This document shows, one piece after another, positions 1-7,532 of a stretch of 64,000 nt of DNA. Below the pieces are notes generated by a model. It did no database searches, was not told where the DNA came from, and saw nothing but the letters and a program-made list of their open reading frames with translations. Source of the DNA: Oceanobacter kriegii DSM 6294 (GTDB lineage: Bacteria; Pseudomonadota; Gammaproteobacteria; Pseudomonadales; Oceanobacteraceae); assembly GCF_000422845.1 (NCBI RefSeq), contig NZ_AUGV01000016.1, positions 1 to 64,000 of the forward strand, given 5' to 3'. A program made the translations under genes and the position numbers. The stretch's first letter is position 1. Every line of letters begins with the position of its first letter.

Positions 1-275
1 TGCTTGGGAGTCACGGAATGATTGCGAGCATGAACCGACCGGGAAAGTGTACTGACAATGGCGCTATGGAGTCTTTCTTCCACAGCCTGAAAGCAGAAAA
101 GTTAACCGGCAATATTTGGAAAACATACTCAGGGTTAAAATCGGCGCTCAAACAGTATATTGATCGCTTCTACAACAGAACTCGCCTGCACTCTGGCTTG
201 GGATACATGAGTCCGTTAGAGTACGAGGCGATAAATGGATAACTGCAATGTGTCCGGAAAAGCGGGTGAGGATCA
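1..275 (+). mobile_element. Right end of an IS3-type insertion sequence
   Basis: The transposase stop at 240-242 is followed within 10 bases by a stretch starting TGTCCGGAAAAG, the kind of sequence IS3 elements carry at the right terminal repeat. The terminus is placed at the CA at 274-275 because IS3 elements end in CA, but the left end is outside the window, so the inverted repeat and target duplication cannot be confirmed. Confidence 0.55.
3..242 (+). CDS. IS3-family transposase (OrfB/DDE integrase), C-terminal part
   Basis: Open from the left edge of the window, so the 5' part lies outside. The readable 80 or so residues match the end of the IS3-family integrase core: an HGMIASMNRPGKCTDN block, then AMESFFHSLKAE containing the last acidic residue of the DDE triad, then FYNRTRLHSGLGYMSPLEYE, the usual C-terminal signature. 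The enzyme cuts and joins the ends of its own element. An ATG exists at 18 but is internal to the family alignment, so it is not the start. Whether the upstream part and OrfA are intact cannot be seen. Confidence 0.85.
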   Translation, partial: LGSHGMIASMNRPGKCTDNGAMESFFHSLKAEKLTGNIWKTYSGLKSALKQYIDRFYNRTRLHSGLGYMSPLEYEAING

Positions 276-338
276 TTCGCTGCGCTCAGTTGGACCTCAA
301 AAGCTTCGCTTTTTCGGCCCCTTAGCATAGCGTTATAT
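276..338 (+). other. Integron attC-like half site beside the IS end
   Basis: The bases after the IS end look like the 3' half of an integron recombination site: TTCGCTGCGCTCAGTTGGAC, then an AAAAGC-TTC-GCTTTT inner hairpin at about 299-313, then CCCCTTAGCATAGCGTTAT ending in a GTT-type core at 332-338. The final core GTTATAT departs from GTTRRRY at one position. The 5' half with the RYYYAAC core is not visible, probably replaced or displaced by the IS. The call rests on pattern resemblance only. Confidence 0.4.
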
Positions 339-357
339 TTTTCAAAGATTTGAGATT

Positions 358-504
358 ATGCCTCGAATCATATTGATCTTAGGGAGCCTATTTTTCAGAG
401 GCTCCTTAGATAAGCCTCTCTCGACCACTTCTCCTTCAAATAATTCCGGCAGCAACAATGACGTGGCGCACCACGCCCCATTCCTCACCCAACAGCCGCT
501 TTAA
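358..504 (+). CDS. Possible truncated cassette ORF (48 aa)
   Basis: A short ORF beginning 20 bases after the attC-like core with a hydrophobic start (MPRIILILGSLFF) and a low-complexity Ser/Asn-rich middle. It runs into the 3' end of the convergent peroxiredoxin-like gene. It resembles the N-terminal piece of an integron cassette protein joined to chromosomal DNA, but it has no recognisable domain and may be spurious. An imperfect hairpin (GGAGCCT at 383-389 with AGGCTCC at 399-405) lies inside it. Confidence 0.2.
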   Translation: MPRIILILGSLFFRGSLDKPLSTTSPSNNSGSNNDVAHHAPFLTQQPL

Positions 505-1045
505 ACAACGGCTTGCCCGCAAACTGTTTAATCACCTTCATCGGAATATGGTCGCTGGTATTGCGGCCATACCAGGCCAGGCGGATTTCGCCGTTTTCGG
601 CAATCAGGAAGTCGGCCGGTACCAGTTTGACGTGTGGGTTGTTCATATCGCCGGTGCCGCCCTTGAGCATGCCGCGAATAATTCGCAGTGGGTGCAGCAG
701 CATGGCTTTCAGCATGGCAAAGCCGGAATGCTGAATGCCGTAGCGTTGGTAGAGTTCCAGATTGGGGTCGGCCAGCATGGTGAAGGGGCGTGGGTGGCGC
801 GCCACAAATTGCTTCACTTCTTCTTTGGTTGAGCTGAATACTGCAATCACTTCCAGTCCGGCGGCCTGCAATGCTTCATGGTCACGGGTGAGTTCGTAGA
901 GCCTGAGGTTACAGAAAGGGCAGGCGGCGTCTCGGAAGAAGGCCAGTAGCACCTTGCGGCCGCGGTATTTGCGCAAATCAACCGGCTCGTTGTAGATGTC
1001 GGTGGTGCGGAAATCAATTGTCTTGCAGGGCGCTGTTAACGGCAT
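485..1045 (-). CDS. Peroxiredoxin-like (AhpC/TSA, redoxin fold) protein
   Basis: 186 aa, thioredoxin-fold family that reduces peroxides or acts as a thiol oxidoreductase in the cytoplasm. A strand ending KVLLAFFRDAACPFCNL places a CPFC motif at residues 42-45, where peroxiredoxin-like proteins have their active cysteine. Later parts (VIAVFSSTKEEV, FTMLADPNLELYQRYGI) fit the AhpC/TSA core. No signal peptide. A Met/Leu-rich helical insert (FAMLKAMLLHPLRIIRGMLKG) is typical of the peroxiredoxin-like seleno/CXXC subfamily. It is a single gene with no clear operon partner, facing the IS end. The exact substrate is not predictable. Confidence 0.75.
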   Translation of the reverse strand: MPLTAPCKTIDFRTTDIYNEPVDLRKYRGRKVLLAFFRDAACPFCNLRLYELTRDHEALQAAGLEVIAVFSSTKEEVKQFVARHPRPFTMLADPNLELYQRYGIQHSGFAMLKAMLLHPLRIIRGMLKGGTGDMNNPHVKLVPADFLIAENGEIRLAWYGRNTSDHIPMKVIKQFAGKPLFKAAVG

Positions 1046-1166
1046 GGCGGAGCCTCTCGACCAGAAGTATTTTTAGTTGGTCATTACAGTGCGGGATTTA
1101 TCACATAAAAACTTTGGAAATTGGATTGCTGGCGTGAAATGCCCTGTGTGTTGGTAAGCTGGTTTC

Positions 1167-1186
1167 GATGGGCACAAGTGCCCATC
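1167..1186. repeat. Short palindrome, GTAGG-type intergenic element
   Basis: GATGGGCAC-AA-GTGCCCATC, a 9-bp perfect stem in the gap between the peroxiredoxin-like and AraC genes. It belongs to the same loose class as the palindromes at 11822, 43461, 51117 and 51325, each of which starts with or ends in a GTAGG/CCTAC-like head. Confidence 0.5.
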
Positions 1187-1210
1187 CTATAAGTAGCGCA
1201 TTTTCGGCGG

Positions 1211-2203
1211 CTACTTCCGCTCCCGCTGTTCGCGGAATTCAGATGGCGATAAACCCACCCGGCGGCGGAAGAAGCGCGAGAAGTATGCCGGGTCGTTAAA
1301 GCCCAGTTCGTAGCCAATCAGTGATACCGGTACCGATGAATAGATCAGCAGCCGCTGGGCTTCGAGGATCATGCGGTCGTAGATCAGGTCGGTGATGTTT
1401 TTACCGGCTACCTGTTTGCAGGTGCGGCTGAGGCTGGCAGGGGTGGTCAGCAGCAGGTCGGCGTAGAATTCCACCGGGTGGTGTTGGCGGTAGTGCTCGT
1501 CAATCAGCTGGTTAAGGCGTCGGAAGCGTTCGGTGTGCAGGTCTTGTGGTGCGCTGTCGGGAATCTGTTGGATCACGCGCCCCAGCCGGGTTAGCAGGCT
1601 GAACAGCAGCCATACAAACATGGATTGTTTGCCGACGGCGTCGCTGTGGTATTCGTGTTCCAGTTGCGCCACGGTCTGGTTGATGAATTCCAGTTGTTGG
1701 TCTTGTGGCAGCGAGGTGATGTTGGGTTTTTCCAGTAACGGTTGGCTGAACGCAAACTGACGGCTGAGCTGGTCGTCCATCATCAGCAGCTGCGAGACGG
1801 TAATTACCCAGCCAACGGTGGCTTCCCGTTCAAATTCGAAACCGTGTACCACGCCGGGCGGTACGCTGATCATCACCGGGCCGTAGCGGGTTTCTTCGCG
1901 GCCATCAATCAGGATGCGGACCTGTCCGCTTTGCACAAACACCACCTGGAACATGTTCGGGTGGGTGTGTACGTTAATTTCCCAATTGAACAGCCGGGCA
2001 CGGCTGGGAATATCTTCGATATGAACGAACTCAGGGTCCCGCTCGGACGGCGCTTCGCTGTAGAGGGTGTAACGCGATATGCCCTGGCCTGAGGGCTGTT
2101 CAGGGGCAATCACCCGCGACAGCAAGCTTTGCTCGGCGGATGGCATTGTCGGTTCAGACCCGGTGCTGTCGGGCGCTGAGTGGGGATGCTGCTGTGTTTT
2201 CAT
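1211..2203 (-). CDS. AraC-family transcriptional regulator (PobR/HpaA-like)
   Basis: 330 aa. The N-terminal half has a cupin-like effector domain with INVHTHPNMFQVVFVQSG and a VPPGVVHGFEF strand, typical of AraC regulators that sense aromatic acids such as 4-hydroxybenzoate or 4-hydroxyphenylacetate. The last 100 residues hold two helix-turn-helix motifs (FYADLLLTTPASLSRTCKQV and LIGYELGFNDPAYFSRFFRR, the second being the classic AraC signature). It sits just downstream of the aldo/keto reductase gene, 69 bp away and in the same direction, next to the lig cluster. Control of aromatic uptake or funnelling into protocatechuate is therefore a fair inference, but the target is not shown by the sequence. 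Confidence 0.85.
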   Translation of the reverse strand: MKTQQHPHSAPDSTGSEPTMPSAEQSLLSRVIAPEQPSGQGISRYTLYSEAPSERDPEFVHIEDIPSRARLFNWEINVHTHPNMFQVVFVQSGQVRILIDGREETRYGPVMISVPPGVVHGFEFEREATVGWVITVSQLLMMDDQLSRQFAFSQPLLEKPNITSLPQDQQLEFINQTVAQLEHEYHSDAVGKQSMFVWLLFSLLTRLGRVIQQIPDSAPQDLHTERFRRLNQLIDEHYRQHHPVEFYADLLLTTPASLSRTCKQVAGKNITDLIYDRMILEAQRLLIYSSVPVSLIGYELGFNDPAYFSRFFRRRVGLSPSEFREQRERK

Positions 2204-2272
2204 CGTCGATATTCTTGTTGTTCTGGCGACTGATCTCTGGCGGGATCAACCCGCCAGAGTCGATCAAAGCGT

Positions 2273-3271
2273 TCAGGCGAACTCTTCGGTATCGATTTCC
2301 TGCTGTTGGGCAGGGCTGTAGCGTGTGCCGGTAACGGTGTTCTGATTGATCAGGTCGTTCAGTTCCGTGACCACATCTGCGCCCAGCTTGATGTCGGCCG
2401 CTTTCAGGTTTTCTTCCATATGAGCGACGGAGCGGGTGCCCGGGATTGGCACAATGTGGTCGCCCTGAGCGCATACCCAGGCCAGAGACAGCTGTGCTGG
2501 CGTGCAGCCAATGCGGTCGGCAATTTGCACAAACTTTTGCAGCAGTGGCAGGTTTTGGCTGAAGTTTTCCGGGTAGAAGCGCGGCATGTTGCGACGGATG
2601 TCCTTCGCTTCCAGTGCTTCCAGCTCTTCCATGGACGGCAGGCCGTTGGCAAGGAAACCACGAGCCACCGGAGAGAAAGCAACAAAGGCGGTGCCGAGTT
2701 CTTTGGTGGCTTCCAGCACGGCGATTTCAGCGTTGCGGCTCCACAGCGAGTATTCGGTTTGCAGTGCGGCAATCGGGTGAACGGCGTGGGCTTTGCGCAG
2801 GGTTTCGGCGGATACTTCAGACAGGCCGATTGCGCCGATCTTGCCTTCTTTCACCATGTCGGCCAGTGCGCTAACGGATTCTTCAATCGGCGTGTTCGGG
2901 TCCAGACGGTGCAGGTAGTACAGGTCGATGTGCTCAACCTGCAAGCGACGCAGGGAGTTTTCGATTTGGCTGCGCAGGTTTTCCGGCGTGCCGTTGATTT
3001 CTTTCTTACCCAGCTCCGGGTTAATCGCCATGCCGCACTTGGAGGCCAGGAACAGCTTGTTACGCAGTTCTTTCAGTGCCTTACCAACCAGCAGCTCGTT
3101 CTTGCCACCGCCGTACAGGGTAGCAGTGTCGAAGTGGCGGTAACCCATCTCGAACGCCTGATGCAGCGCCTTGATGCCGTCTTCTTCAGACACCGGCACG
3201 CCGTAGGCATGAGACAGGTTCATGCAGCCCAGGCCAATGCCCGGGTTATTGAATTCGGTTTTCAGAGACAT
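2273..3271 (-). CDS. Aldo/keto reductase
   Basis: 332 aa (beta/alpha)8 NADPH-dependent oxidoreductase. The catalytic tetrad is readable: Asp48 in FDTATLYGGG, Tyr53 in the same motif, Lys78 in FLASKCG and His121 in LYYLHRLD. The C-terminal VPIPGTRSVAHMEENL is the cofactor-binding motif of AKR13/YakC-like enzymes. The start ATG at 3271 has an upstream GAGGAG. It lies between the AraC regulator and ligC, all on the minus strand, but a terminator separates it from ligC. It may reduce or oxidise an aromatic aldehyde feeding the lig pathway; that is inference. Confidence 0.85.
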   Translation of the reverse strand: MSLKTEFNNPGIGLGCMNLSHAYGVPVSEEDGIKALHQAFEMGYRHFDTATLYGGGKNELLVGKALKELRNKLFLASKCGMAINPELGKKEINGTPENLRSQIENSLRRLQVEHIDLYYLHRLDPNTPIEESVSALADMVKEGKIGAIGLSEVSAETLRKAHAVHPIAALQTEYSLWSRNAEIAVLEATKELGTAFVAFSPVARGFLANGLPSMEELEALEAKDIRRNMPRFYPENFSQNLPLLQKFVQIADRIGCTPAQLSLAWVCAQGDHIVPIPGTRSVAHMEENLKAADIKLGADVVTELNDLINQNTVTGTRYSPAQQQEIDTEEFA

Positions 3272-3306
3272 GTGTTTCTCCTCTTTTTAGAAATCCTGGA
3301 AACAAC

Positions 3307-3329
3307 AAAACCGGCAGTGCCGGTTTTTT
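3307..3329 (-). terminator. Intrinsic terminator after ligC
   Basis: AAAACCGGC-AGT-GCCGGTTTT forms a 9-bp stem flanked by A and T runs, so it can act in either direction. It closes the ligC transcript before the aldo/keto reductase gene. Confidence 0.7.
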
Positions 3330-3335
3330 AAATAA

Positions 3336-3406
3336 GTCGGGAGCTGGGCGTCGGGTGTCTGGAGTCGTGGATAACGCACCCGACTCCTGACTCCCAACTC
3401 CAGACT
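3336..3406. repeat. Inverted heptamer array
   Basis: Five 7-base units of type GTCGGGA/GCTGGGC/GTCGGGT/GTCTGGA/GTCGTGG at 3336-3370 face four units CCCGACT/CCTGACT/CCCAACT/CCAGACT at 3379-3406. The two arms are roughly complementary and can form a long imperfect hairpin right at the 3' end of ligC. Related arrays occur at 10311, 26532, 34344 and 43539. Confidence 0.7.
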
Positions 3407-3408
3407 GA

Positions 3409-4359
3409 TTATTCTGCTTCCAGCAGTTTCTCCAGCTGATCCAAAGTCTCCATTGCAGGCAGTACCTGAGCAACGGAAGAGTTTGGCTCACGGCCTTCTT
3501 TAACAGCGGCGATGAACTCACGGTCTTGCAGTTCGATACCGTTGTTGGAAACCGCAACGCCGGACAGGTCGATCGGGTTTTCGTGGCCGTCTACCAGGTC
3601 GTCGTAACGAGCGATGAAGGTGCCTTCGTCACAGATGTAACGGAAGAAGGTGCCGAATGGACCGTCGTTGTTGAAAGACAGGCTCAGGGTACAGATAGCA
3701 CCGCTTGGTACTTTCATGCCGATGGACATGTCCATGGCGATGCCCAGATCCGGGTGGATAGGGCCTTGCAGGGCCTGAACCTTGGAGCAGGTTTCGCCAG
3801 TCTGGTATTGGAACAGGTCAACGGTGTGACAAGCGTGGTGCCACAGCAGATGGTCGGTCCAGGAACGGGCCTGACCCTTGGCGTTGGTGTTGGTACGACG
3901 GAAGAAGTAGGTTTGAACGTCCATCTGTTGGATGTTCAGTTCGCCAGCCTTGATCTTGTTGTGAATCCACTGGTGAGACGGGTTGAAACGACGGGTCTGA
4001 CCAGACATGGCCACCAGACCGGTACGCTTTTGTACTTCAACCAGCTTGCGGGAATCTTCGATGTTGTCGGCCATCGGGATTTCAACCATCACGTGCTTGC
4101 CAGCTTCCAGACACTGGATGGCCTGGGAGGCGTGCATGGAGGTTGGGGTAGCCAGCAGAACGCCGTCTACGTCGTCGCGAGCCAGGGCTTCGGCCAGGTC
4201 GGTGCAGTAGTGTGGAATGCCACGCTCTTCAGCAACCTGCTTGATCACGTCAGGACGGGTACCAACAACGGATACCACTTCTGCGCCTTCAATGTTGGCT
4301 ACAGCATCCAAGTGTTTTTGGCCGAAAGCGCCCGCAGCGCCAGCAACACAAAGTCTCAT
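3409..4359 (-). CDS. ligC: 4-carboxy-2-hydroxymuconate-6-semialdehyde dehydrogenase
   Basis: 316 aa Gfo/Idh/MocA-type oxidoreductase. It oxidises 4-carboxy-2-hydroxymuconate-6-semialdehyde (its cyclic hemiacetal) to 2-pyrone-4,6-dicarboxylate with NAD(P), the second step of protocatechuate 4,5-cleavage. The Rossmann motif VAGAAGAFG is at residues 5-13. HVMVEIPMAD replaces the EKP motif of the wider family and WHHACHTVDLFQYQTG follows, both as in LigC. The length equals that of known LigC proteins. The start is backed by AGGAGAAG just upstream. It is transcribed alone, separated from the ligJKUIAB operon by the LysR gene, and has a long structured upstream region. Confidence 0.9.
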   Translation of the reverse strand: MRLCVAGAAGAFGQKHLDAVANIEGAEVVSVVGTRPDVIKQVAEERGIPHYCTDLAEALARDDVDGVLLATPTSMHASQAIQCLEAGKHVMVEIPMADNIEDSRKLVEVQKRTGLVAMSGQTRRFNPSHQWIHNKIKAGELNIQQMDVQTYFFRRTNTNAKGQARSWTDHLLWHHACHTVDLFQYQTGETCSKVQALQGPIHPDLGIAMDMSIGMKVPSGAICTLSLSFNNDGPFGTFFRYICDEGTFIARYDDLVDGHENPIDLSGVAVSNNGIELQDREFIAAVKEGREPNSSVAQVLPAMETLDQLEKLLEAE

Positions 4360-4426
4360 TATTCTTCTCCTGATCGGTCGTTGGGCACTCTACAGGTGCC
4401 TTCAGAGTGAGTTTGAACAAAATATG

Positions 4427-4495
4427 GTTACGACCTGACCATCGCTAACGCCCATAAGAGAGAGGAGCCAGTGTTAGCGCTGAGCAGGTCGTAAC
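4427..4495 (-). promoter_or_regulatory. Nested inverted repeat in the region upstream of ligC
   Basis: GTTACGACCTG (4427-4437) pairs perfectly with CAGGTCGTAAC (4485-4495). Inside it CGCTAAC (4443-4449) pairs with GTTAGCG (4472-4478). On the minus strand this lies 68-136 bases before the ligC start, so it would form a strong hairpin in the ligC leader if transcription starts further up, or else it is an operator or a small mobile palindrome. Confidence 0.5.
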
Positions 4496-4665
4496 AATAC
4501 TGTGTGATGGCCGAACCAGACGTTGAGTAAGAAAAATTCCCGCGGCGTATTCTTCGATGGGTTCTCCAGGAAGAGTTCCCGAATAGCACCGCGGGCAACA
4601 ACACAAAACTCAAAACGACCAAGTTCGAGAACTCCAATCTATCCGCCCTTGTCGGGCTTGAACAA

Positions 4666-4690
4666 TTGAATAACCAGTCAGGCTATTCAA
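4666..4690. promoter_or_regulatory. Palindromic site TTGAATA-N11-TATTCAA (likely LysR-type operator)
   Basis: A perfect 7-bp inverted repeat with an 11-base spacer in the gap between the LysR gene and ligC. LysR regulators bind interrupted dyads of this size. Similar half sites (TTCAAT/ATTGAA) occur in the LysR-ligJ gap at 6279-6304, which suggests the same regulator acts on both lig transcripts. The rest of the 4360-5012 gap shows no gene. Confidence 0.5.
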
Positions 4691-4961
4691 AATTGATAAT
4701 GGCATTTGGTTTTATGAAAAAGCCAGTTTGCAGCATGTCGAATTCAATATGGAAAAAAAGTAAAAGCCGACTGAAGAAAAAGTACCTGAAAATAGCGGAT
4801 TTCAGAGGTTTTAGGCTGGTTTGGCTCGAAATGATGCAGAAAAAGTGACGTTCTGCGACTTTTTGGGGGCTTCAATTGATGGCATTCAGGCGGCTGGTTG
4901 GGTATCAGTATTTGATATGGCGATCTGAATCAAAGGAGATTTCTGGTCAAGCAGGGGGCGA

Positions 4962-4995
4962 GACACCAAAGCAGCTGTTCGGCTGCTTTAGTGTC
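4962..4995 (-). terminator. Hairpin after the LysR gene, probable terminator
   Basis: GACAC-CAAAGCAGC pairs with GCTGCTTTA-GTGTC around a TGTTCG loop, a stem of 13 or so pairs placed 18 bases after the LysR stop. There is no good T-run on the minus strand, so rho-independent action is uncertain. Confidence 0.4.
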
Positions 4996-5012
4996 TGCAA
5001 TAGCTCAGAGGC

Positions 5013-6239
5013 TTACATGTCGCGCAGAACTTCTGCCTGGCTGCGCAGGATATCGAGGAATTTCATTTGGCTGGGCGTGGCCTGCCAGTTGTGGCGCAAG
5101 GTCAGGCCAATGGCGCGGCGCGTGTGCTCCAGCGATACCGGCAGCACCGACAAAATGCCAATGCTGAGTTCCAATTCGATCTGGTGAGTGGAAATCAGCG
5201 TCAGGCGGTCGCTGCCACGCAGCAGTTCGCGGATCAGAATTTGCGAGCTGGTTTCTACCAAGCGTTGCGGGCGTAACTCGGGCTGGTCTTCAAACAGTGC
5301 CTCGAAGGCTTTGCGCGTTGGGGTGCCCTGGCGCGGTACCACCCAAGCGTATTTGGCCAGGTCGGCGACGCCGGGGTTTTTAACCTCCATTAACGGGTGG
5401 CCGGGGCGGCAGATGACGGCCAGCGGCGGCGACAGCAGCTCTTCCTGAATCACGTCGTCAACCGGCGGCGGGAAGCGCAAGGCGCCAATCAGGAAGTCGA
5501 GTTCGCCGTGGCGCAGGTGATGCAGCAGGTCGTTGTAGGGCGCATCGACCACCTGAATATCAATATCCGGGTGGCTTTCGCTGAAGCGGATAATCGCCTC
5601 GGGCAGGATGGAAGTACGTGCCAGCGGCATACTGCCAACAATGATCTTACCCACTTCGCGGAATTGCAGGGCGCTGACTTCCGAGTAACCCTGATACAGC
5701 TCCGAAAAGGCCAGCTTGGTGGCGCGGGCCAATGCCTGTGCGGCTTTGGTGGCGCTGATGCCCGTGCTGGTTTTTTCAAACAGCGGTACTTGTAGCAGGT
5801 GCTCCAGTTCACGGGCGGCGCGGTGCAGCGACGACTGCGAAACGCCGACGGCGCGGCTGGCAATGCTGAAGTTCTGGGCTTCGGTCACGGCGACCAAGGC
5901 TCGCAGCTGGGTGGTGGTCAGCAACGACACCATTTGCTGTGCGGATTGGTTGCGGCTGTTGGCAGCACCGGAGCGCAGGGCGTCCCGAATGCCTTGCATC
6001 AGGTAGTTTACGCAGCGTTCTACCCGGTTGTACCAGACCTCGCCAGACTCGGTGGGGTACATGCCTTCGGCGCGGCGTTCAAACAGCTCGGTTTGCAACA
6101 TTTCTTCAAGCCGGGCCAGCGCCTGAGTGATGGCCGGCTGGGAAAGAAACACGCGGGGGGCTGCCTTGCTTATACTTTTTTGTTCCGTCACTTCAAGGAA
6201 AACCCTGAGGTGGCGCAGGTTGGGAACGGTGAACTCCAT
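5013..6239 (-). CDS. LysR-family regulator with two N-terminal HTH domains
   Basis: 408 aa, about 100 residues longer than a normal LysR protein. Residues 8-67 form a first LysR HTH (LRVFLEVTEQKSISKAA, LSQPAITQALARLEEML, then ELFERRAEG). Residues about 110-168 form a second complete one (LRALVAVTEAQNFSIASRA, VSQSSLHRAARELEHLL, then PLFEKTSTG). The effector-binding domain follows (GKIIVGSMPLARTSILPEAI to DFLIGALRFPPP). It is divergent from ligJ and upstream of ligC, exactly between the two lig transcripts, so it is almost certainly the lig activator, which would sense protocatechuate or a ring-cleavage product. Known LigR/GalR proteins have the same role. No symbol is assigned because of the odd architecture. 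Confidence 0.85.
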   Translation of the reverse strand: MEFTVPNLRHLRVFLEVTEQKSISKAAPRVFLSQPAITQALARLEEMLQTELFERRAEGMYPTESGEVWYNRVERCVNYLMQGIRDALRSGAANSRNQSAQQMVSLLTTTQLRALVAVTEAQNFSIASRAVGVSQSSLHRAARELEHLLQVPLFEKTSTGISATKAAQALARATKLAFSELYQGYSEVSALQFREVGKIIVGSMPLARTSILPEAIIRFSESHPDIDIQVVDAPYNDLLHHLRHGELDFLIGALRFPPPVDDVIQEELLSPPLAVICRPGHPLMEVKNPGVADLAKYAWVVPRQGTPTRKAFEALFEDQPELRPQRLVETSSQILIRELLRGSDRLTLISTHQIELELSIGILSVLPVSLEHTRRAIGLTLRHNWQATPSQMKFLDILRSQAEVLRDM

Positions 6240-6278
6240 GGTCAGCGGAACTCCCTTGTGAACAGCTCTATATCAAAA

Positions 6279-6304
6279 TTCAATAATGTATCAGTGAAAT
6301 TGAA
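6279..6304. promoter_or_regulatory. Interrupted dyad TTCAAT-N14-ATTGAA between lysR and ligJ
   Basis: Imperfectly spaced inverted repeat in the 249-bp divergent promoter region, 40-65 bases before the LysR start. It shares its half sites with the palindrome upstream of ligC and is the best candidate for the lig regulator's binding site. Confidence 0.4.
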
Positions 6305-6488
6305 ATAGCCAGTCACAAGTACCAATTCCTACCATGCTGATATCGTCTGCTGCGTTTCTGATCGTTTTGATCCGCCGTTGCAGATAACTCAGTACGGCAG
6401 TCGCAGTGGCGGCGCGTCGGTTACAGCTTCGAATGAATTCTGGCTTGCTGACCCGTTTGGCAAGCTCTCAAAAAAAGCGAGAAGAATA

Positions 6489-7499
6489 ATGATCATCGAT
6501 TGTCATGGACACTACACCACTACTCCTCCTGGCGTTGGCGCATGGCGCGATGCCCAGAAAGCAGAAGTTGCCAAAAACCCTGACTTTGTTGGCGAAAAAG
6601 GCGATTTCGGTGTTACTGACGACGAAATCCGTGAGTCCATCGTTAACAACCAGCTGAAACTGCAGCAGGAACGTGGCACGGACCTGACCATCTTCTCTCC
6701 TCGCGCCAGCTGGATGGCCCACCATGTGGGTAACGAGCACACCTCCAAATTCTGGACCCAGAACCAGAACGACCTGATCCGTCGTGTGTGTGACCTGTTC
6801 CCTGAAAACTTTGTACCGGTTGCCCAGCTGCCACAGTCTCCGGGTGTTGACCCAGCCAAGTGCGTTGACGAAATCAAGCGTACGGTTGAAGAAATGGGCT
6901 TCATCGGCATCAACCTGAACCCGGACCCATCCGGTGGTTTCTGGAACGGCAGCCGTCTGGGGGCTCGTGATTTCTACCCGATCTACGAAAAAATGGTCGA
7001 GTACGATATTCCAGCCATGATTCACGTATCCGCAGCCTGTAACGATTGCTTCGACACCACGGGTTCCCACTACCTGGGCGCTGACACCACTGGCTTCCAA
7101 CAGCTGATGATGTCTGACGTGTTCAAGGACTTCCCAGAGCTGAAAGTGATCATCCCTCACGGTGGCGGTGCGGTGCCTTACCACTGGGGTCGTTTCCGCG
7201 GTATGGCGCTGGACAAGGGCTTTGAACTGGAAGAACGCGTACTGAACAACGTCTTCTTCGACACCTGTGTTTACCACCAGAAAGGCATCGACTGTCTGCT
7301 GGATGTAATCCCGACCAAGAACATCCTGTTCGCTTCCGAAATGATTGGTGCGGTTCGTGGTATCGACCCTGAAACCGGTCACTACTTCGACGACACCAAG
7401 AAGTACATCGATGCGACCACCAAGATCGACGATGCTGCCAAGCAGGACATCTTCGAACACAACATCCGTCGTGTATTCAGCCGTCTGAAGACTGCTTGA
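6489..7499 (+). CDS. ligJ: 4-oxalomesaconate hydratase
   Basis: 336 aa amidohydrolase-superfamily hydratase. It adds water to 4-oxalomesaconate to give 4-carboxy-4-hydroxy-2-oxoadipate in the protocatechuate 4,5-cleavage route. It starts MIIDCHGHYTTTP, giving the metal-binding H-x-H at residues 6 and 8. MIHVSAACNDCFD and VIIPHGGGAVPYHWGRFRG supply further metal and substrate residues as in LigJ. The frame is open upstream to 6378, but the ATG at 6489 is preceded by a purine-rich AGCGAGAAG and matches the family's start. It is the first gene of the ligJKUIAB operon. Confidence 0.9.
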   Translation: MIIDCHGHYTTTPPGVGAWRDAQKAEVAKNPDFVGEKGDFGVTDDEIRESIVNNQLKLQQERGTDLTIFSPRASWMAHHVGNEHTSKFWTQNQNDLIRRVCDLFPENFVPVAQLPQSPGVDPAKCVDEIKRTVEEMGFIGINLNPDPSGGFWNGSRLGARDFYPIYEKMVEYDIPAMIHVSAACNDCFDTTGSHYLGADTTGFQQLMMSDVFKDFPELKVIIPHGGGAVPYHWGRFRGMALDKGFELEERVLNNVFFDTCVYHQKGIDCLLDVIPTKNILFASEMIGAVRGIDPETGHYFDDTKKYIDATTKIDDAAKQDIFEHNIRRVFSRLKTA

Positions 7500-7532
7500 T
7501 TTACTGATCAGAAGCTAACAGGAGTTAGAAAC

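Noticed and set aside
6468-7460. 330-aa ORF opposite ligJ
   Set aside because: Antisense shadow; ligJ itself is unambiguous.
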